From Sulfuriferula sp. (GTDB lineage: Bacteria; Pseudomonadota; Gammaproteobacteria; Burkholderiales; Sulfuriferulaceae), in the NCBI GenBank assembly GCA_027311185.1, contig DAICZK010000043.1, forward strand, positions 1 through 10,760: a DNA stretch of 10,760 nt, in the 5' to 3' direction. Shown here in pieces: positions 6,981 through 10,760 of the stretch. The stretch's first letter is position 1. Every line of letters starts with the position of its first letter. A model generated the notes under the pieces. It saw nothing but the letters and a program-made list of their open reading frames with translations. It was not told where the DNA came from and did not search any database. The position numbers were made by a program, and so were the translations under genes.

Positions 6981-7394
6981 TTATTTTACCGTTGGCATTT
7001 GCGCTTGCTGCCAAGCCATGATGCCGCCTTTCAGATTGTAGACTTTGGTGAATCCGAGCTTGCTTAAAGTGTTGCATGCCGCCGCCGAGCGACTGCCGGA
7101 GCGGCAATTGACGACGATGGTCTGATCCTTGTATTTTTCCAGCGTTTTTGCGTTATCGCTCAATTGGCCGAGCGGGATGTGTCGAGCGTTGGCGATATGG
7201 CCGCTGGCGAATTCGCTGGTTTCGCGTACGTCGAGGACGAGTGCGTTTTCGTGGTTGATTAACTGAACCGCGCCGACAGGATCGACTTCCGGCATGCCGC
7301 CCATCTTGCCGCGCAGGCTGGGGAATACCAGCATGAACCCTGAGACGGCGGCAAGGATGACCAGCCAGATGTTATGTTGAATAAAAATCAACAT
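6981..7394 (-). CDS. Membrane-anchored rhodanese-like protein (YibN type)
   Basis: This protein is a single rhodanese domain tethered by one N-terminal membrane helix. Rhodaneses move sulfane sulfur as a cysteine persulfide. From the ATG at 7394 it has 137 residues. A hydrophobic segment (about 8-25) is followed by basic RGK and then the rhodanese core. The core comprises LVLDVRETSEFASGHIANA (52-70), HIPLGQL (72-78) and the active-site loop CRSGSR (97-102, catalytic C97), then GFTKVYNLKGGIMAW. A longer version from a GTG at 7424 would add ten residues and overlap the DUF2892 gene by 26 bases. The ATG version, four bases after that gene's stop, resembles E. coli YibN more closely. The active-site cysteine and loop arginine are present, so it should be catalytically competent. 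The domain most likely faces the cytoplasm, where GrxC and TrxC act. Confidence 0.9.
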   Translation of the reverse strand: MLIFIQHNIWLVILAAVSGFMLVFPSLRGKMGGMPEVDPVGAVQLINHENALVLDVRETSEFASGHIANARHIPLGQLSDNAKTLEKYKDQTIVVNCRSGSRSAAACNTLSKLGFTKVYNLKGGIMAWQQAQMPTVK

Positions 7395-7398
7395 ACGC

Positions 7399-7617
7399 TC
7401 ACAACCCGCAGCCGGATTTCGCACCCGCTTTTTTGAGCATGATGTCCATCGGACAGAAGCGCGTGAGGCCGCTTTGAAACAGATTGAAGCCGACGAAGGC
7501 TGTCATCCACAGCCAGCTGATATGGGACAGATCAGCCTCGCCGGTGAAGTGAGCGAGAGCGAGCGACACCATGATAAACAGCCCGGCGATGATACGGACG
7601 ATGCGTTCTACTGACAT
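7399..7617 (-). CDS. DUF2892 (YgaP-like) inner-membrane protein
   Basis: This 72-residue protein is a DUF2892 domain, the same two-helix hairpin that forms the C-terminal membrane part of E. coli YgaP, where it is fused to a rhodanese domain. The opening SVERIVRIIAGLFIMVSLAL gives the first helix (6-22). The second helix (about 33-51) runs into the family motif FQSGLTRFCPMD with C55. The short tail ends KSGCGL with a further cysteine (C70). A strong ribosome-binding site, AAGGAAG (7622-7628), lies six bases ahead of the ATG. The next gene, a rhodanese, begins four bases after its stop, so the two YgaP-like modules are adjacent but encoded separately and in reversed order. A direct physical partnership is inferred only from this arrangement. 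Confidence 0.88.
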   Translation of the reverse strand: MSVERIVRIIAGLFIMVSLALAHFTGEADLSHISWLWMTAFVGFNLFQSGLTRFCPMDIMLKKAGAKSGCGL

Positions 7618-7649
7618 GATACTTCCTTCGATTAGTGGGTGGATTAAAT

Positions 7650-7679
7650 ACTATATGCGGTGTTAAACTGCTTTTTCAA
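7650..7679 (-). promoter_or_regulatory. Promoter for the DUF2892-rhodanese-grxC genes
   Basis: On the minus strand TTGAAA (7674-7679, five of six) is followed after 18 bases by TATAGT (7650-7655, five of six). The predicted start is near 7643, about 26 bases ahead of the DUF2892 ATG. The -35 lies inside the last codons of the RND gene. This would let the redox genes be expressed without the pump. Confidence 0.55.
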
Positions 7680-10600
7680 GGCGACGCTCCCACAGGTAAT
7701 ACAGCAACGGGATGACGATCAAGGTTAGCATAGTAGAGGCGAATGTCCCGAAAATCAAGGACACCGCCAGGCCGCCGAATACCGGGTCGGTAATCATGAT
7801 GGCCGAGCCCAGGATGATGGCCAGCGCCGTGAGCATGATAGGGCGGGAACGGACCGCGCCAGCCTCTATAACTGCCTGTTCCAGGCCGTAACCGCGGGCT
7901 CGGTAATCGATGATAAAATCAATCAGCAACAGCGAATTGCGCACGACGACGCCGGCGAGCGCGATCACGCCTATCATCGAGGTGGCAGTGAACGCCTGGT
8001 GAGTGATCCAGTGCCCAGGAAAAACACCGATCATGGTCAGCGGAATCGCGCCCATAACGATCAGCGGCATAACGAACGATTTGTAATAGCCCACTAGCAT
8101 CAGGTAAATAAATACCAGCGCGACGATGAATGCTGAACCCAGATCGCGAAACACGTCGAGTGTGAGGCGCATTTCTCCGCCCCACAGCAGATGGTAATTG
8201 ACCAGATCATCGGGTTGCGCTTGCACGAAACCCAGATTGCCGGTTTTGAAAGTGACTCCGTTGGGCAGTTTTTTTCCGTCCAGCATTTTGTCGAGCGCGA
8301 GTACTGCGTAAACGGGGCTGGATATGAGCAATTCGCCGCCAACCATGACCATGGGATGCTGGTCGCGGTCGTAAATGGGTTTGTCTTGCGTCGAGCGCAC
8401 CACGGTGGCAATGGCGGAGAGCGGTATCTGCTGGCCGGTCGCGCTGGTGACGGGGATGGCAAGAATCTGGTCAGGCGTTTGCCGCTGGCTGCGCGGCAGA
8501 CGCACCGTCAGGTCTATCGGTTCGCGGCTGTCGTCGGTATGCAGCGTGCCCAGGTTGAAGCCGGACACATAATCGTGCAGCAGCTTGGCGACCTGGCCGA
8601 CCGCGATGCCGGACAGGGCGGCTTTTTGTCGGTCGATTTTGATATCGAAAGAGTCTACCGTAGTGGTGACCGAATCGTCGACGTTGATGATGCCATATAC
8701 CTGGTCGAAGTCGCGATCCACTTGCGCCGCTGCGCCGCGCAGCTTGTTGTAGTCAGGGCCGTACAGTTCGGCCAGGATTTGCGCCTGCACCGGCGGTCCG
8801 GGAGGCGTTTCGTAGAGTTTTATCCTGGCAGTCGGGTAGGTTTGGCGAACCGGTGCCAGCGCGGCATCGACATCGCGGACGATTTGGTGGGAAGAGACGG
8901 AGCGCTCGTGTTTGCTGGTGAGATTCACCCGCAGCTGCGCGATATTGTCGCCGCGTTTGAGTATGTCGCCGCGCACCAGTGCGGCAAAATCAATCGGCGC
9001 GGTGGTGCCGAGGAAGGTCTGATAGTCCGTCACATACCGCGTTTTTCTCAATATATCGCCGACGGCCCGGCTGACCTGATCGGTCTGCGCGAGCGTGCTG
9101 TCGGCGGGCGTATCGATTTGCAGCAAAAACGTATTGGTATTGTCATTAGGCAACATTTTGAGTTCTACGCCCAGCGCCGACAGGGGGCCATTGATGCCCG
9201 ACGGGCGGATGAACTGCCATGCGGGTTGCAGCATCGCCGCGATCAGTAAGCCCAGAACTGCCAGGAATAACAGATTGCGCGAGCCGCTGCGGCGGATGAA
9301 CGGGGTAATAATGGCAACATAAGCGCGATGCAGCGGGTCGTGCGGATTGCCCGATTGTTCTTCGAGGCTGGGCTGCTGGCTCAGGGAAAGCGCGGCTTTC
9401 CCGGCCAGCCAGCGGTTCGCCGCCCAGGGCACGACGATATAGGCGATGAGCAGTGACGCGATCATGGCGATCGGGACGTTAAAGGGGATGGGTTGCATGA
9501 AAGGACCCATCATCCCGGTGACGAACGCCATTGGAATAAACGCGAGAATGACGGCAATGGTGGCGACGTTGGTGGGGTTGCCGATTTCGTTGGTGGCGAT
9601 GACCAGCGTTGCCTTGAAGTCCTTGCCGCCGCCCTGATGCATGTGGCGATGAATGTTTTCCACTACTACGATGGCCGCGTCGACGAGCAGGCCCAGCGAC
9701 AGGATGAGGGCGAACAGGGTGATGCGGTTGATGGTCTGTCCGGCTATATAGCCGACGACCAGCACCACGAACAGAATGAGCGGTACGGTCAGCGTGACGA
9801 TGGCCGCTTCGCGCCAGCCCAGGAAAATGACCAGGATGACGACCACCGAGGCGATGGCTATGCCGAGGTGTTCCATCAGCGTGTTGACTGCGTCGTTGGC
9901 CTTGGCGCCGTCGTCGCGCGTGACGCTCACCGTGATGCCCTGCGGGATGGCCGCGCGTTTAAGGTACTCGACTTTCTTGAGTACGGCATTCGCCACGACG
10001 ACAGCGTTGGTGCCTGCCTTTTTGGCGATGGCGATGGTAACGGCAGGCGCTTCGCCGCGGTAGCTCGCGTGAGTGGCGCCGGGGCCGAAGGCAAAGCGGC
10101 TGGCATCATCGGTTTCGGCAGCGCCGTCTTCAATCCGTGCGACATCGCTCAGAAATATGACTTTGCCTTTAGGTGCGCCGATGATGATTTTGCCGACTTC
10201 GCGAACATTGCCGATAAAGCCGGACAGGCGCAAGGGCTGGTCTCGGTTGTTGTCGACCAGCCTGCCCAGCGGCAGCGAAGCATTCGCGCCGCGCAAGGCC
10301 TGGTCGAGCTGGTTGAGGCTCAGCCCGGCGGCGGCAAGCTTGCTCGGGTTGATCCAGATATTGACTGCGTGCTGCGCGCCGCCGCTCAGTTGGGTGAACG
10401 ATACGCCGGGAACGTTACGCAACTGCTCCAGCACCCGGGCCGCCACATAACGTATCTGGTAATCGCTGAGGCTGTCGGAACTCAGCGTGAGGGTCAGGAT
10501 GGGCACGTCGTCCACGTTGATCGGCTTGACAATGGGTTGCAGCGCGCCGGCAGGCAGGCTGTCGAGGTTTTGCATCAGCTGGTTGTAGAGCTTGACCAGG

Positions 10601-10760
10601 CTGCGCTCCTGGTCCTGTCCGACATCGAACTGCACCGTCACTACGCCGTAGTCGGGCACCGCATAACCGAAAGTGTGTTTTACCCCAGATTGCGCATTCA
10701 TGATGGCTTCCAGCGGTTTGACCACCAGATTTTCGATTTCGCCGGCCGATGCGCCAGGTT
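7663..10760 (-). CDS. RND-superfamily efflux permease (AcrB/CusA-like), 5'-truncated by the window edge
   Basis: This is a large proton-driven inner-membrane exporter subunit that normally works with a periplasmic adaptor and a TolC-type outer-membrane channel. From the first whole codon at 10758, 1031 residues are visible. The frame is open to the right edge, and its first residues (PGASAGEIENLV) are an internal RND motif, so the true start and the first membrane helix lie outside. Eleven membrane helices remain: TM2-TM6 at about 298-447, TM7 at about 495-511, TM8-TM12 at about 873-1021, with two large periplasmic loops between. TM4 reads GLLVDAAIVVVEN (D360), with alanine where AcrB has its second aspartate, as in CusA-type pumps. 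TM10 reads GVVVRNSLLLIDF (R940), with arginine instead of AcrB K940. The substrate cannot be told. The DUF2892 gene follows 45 bases downstream. Confidence 0.95.
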   Translation of the reverse strand, partial: PGASAGEIENLVVKPLEAIMNAQSGVKHTFGYAVPDYGVVTVQFDVGQDQERSLVKLYNQLMQNLDSLPAGALQPIVKPINVDDVPILTLTLSSDSLSDYQIRYVAARVLEQLRNVPGVSFTQLSGGAQHAVNIWINPSKLAAAGLSLNQLDQALRGANASLPLGRLVDNNRDQPLRLSGFIGNVREVGKIIIGAPKGKVIFLSDVARIEDGAAETDDASRFAFGPGATHASYRGEAPAVTIAIAKKAGTNAVVVANAVLKKVEYLKRAAIPQGITVSVTRDDGAKANDAVNTLMEHLGIAIASVVVILVIFLGWREAAIVTLTVPLILFVVLVVGYIAGQTINRITLFALILSLGLLVDAAIVVVENIHRHMHQGGGKDFKATLVIATNEIGNPTNVATIAVILAFIPMAFVTGMMGPFMQPIPFNVPIAMIASLLIAYIVVPWAANRWLAGKAALSLSQQPSLEEQSGNPHDPLHRAYVAIITPFIRRSGSRNLLFLAVLGLLIAAMLQPAWQFIRPSGINGPLSALGVELKMLPNDNTNTFLLQIDTPADSTLAQTDQVSRAVGDILRKTRYVTDYQTFLGTTAPIDFAALVRGDILKRGDNIAQLRVNLTSKHERSVSSHQIVRDVDAALAPVRQTYPTARIKLYETPPGPPVQAQILAELYGPDYNKLRGAAAQVDRDFDQVYGIINVDDSVTTTVDSFDIKIDRQKAALSGIAVGQVAKLLHDYVSGFNLGTLHTDDSREPIDLTVRLPRSQRQTPDQILAIPVTSATGQQIPLSAIATVVRSTQDKPIYDRDQHPMVMVGGELLISSPVYAVLALDKMLDGKKLPNGVTFKTGNLGFVQAQPDDLVNYHLLWGGEMRLTLDVFRDLGSAFIVALVFIYLMLVGYYKSFVMPLIVMGAIPLTMIGVFPGHWITHQAFTATSMIGVIALAGVVVRNSLLLIDFIIDYRARGYGLEQAVIEAGAVRSRPIMLTALAIILGSAIMITDPVFGGLAVSLIFGTFASTMLTLIVIPLLYYLWERRLEKAV

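Noticed and set aside
8191..9249. Long plus-strand open frame (352 codons) opposite the RND gene
   Set aside because: It is the same shadow effect. The RND frame carries all the conserved motifs, while this one has no start context or known domain.

Overview
The window looks like a chromosomal segment of a betaproteobacterium, probably Nitrosomonadales/Gallionellaceae-like. This is inferred from the protein sequences and from the hrcA-hemH and nadK-recN blocks lying divergently; no rRNA or other marker gene is present. Most of the window is GC-rich (the one recN line I hand-counted was about two-thirds GC). The first gene is clearly poorer in G+C (about 42-52% in the lines counted). No tRNA, rRNA, CRISPR array, insertion sequence or phage gene was seen.

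Left part (1-1441), plus strand: the last 22 codons of an unrecognised gene, a 263-base spacer, a Uma2-family (DUF820) PD-(D/E)xK nuclease-like protein, and a DUF302 protein with its own likely promoter.

Middle (1442-6172): a housekeeping block built around a very short divergent promoter region near 3575-3647. Leftward runs hrcA (heat-shock repressor) followed after six bases by hemH (ferrochelatase). Rightward runs nadK (NAD kinase) overlapping recN (DNA repair ATPase) by one base. Neither nadK nor hrcA has a clear Shine-Dalgarno sequence, and -10-like hexamers lie 6-7 bases before both start codons, so both messages may be leaderless.

Right part (6193-10760), all minus strand: in transcription order, a 5'-truncated RND-superfamily efflux permease, a small two-helix DUF2892 membrane protein, a membrane-anchored rhodanese, glutaredoxin GrxC and zinc-motif thioredoxin TrxC. 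The middle three are essentially contiguous, and a good sigma70-type promoter overlaps the 3' end of the RND gene. Together they look like a membrane-to-cytosol thiol/sulfur-handling cassette attached to an exporter. This is the least ordinary part of the window. The RND pump itself departs from the AcrB pattern at its proton-relay positions (VDAAIV in TM4, VVRN in TM10).
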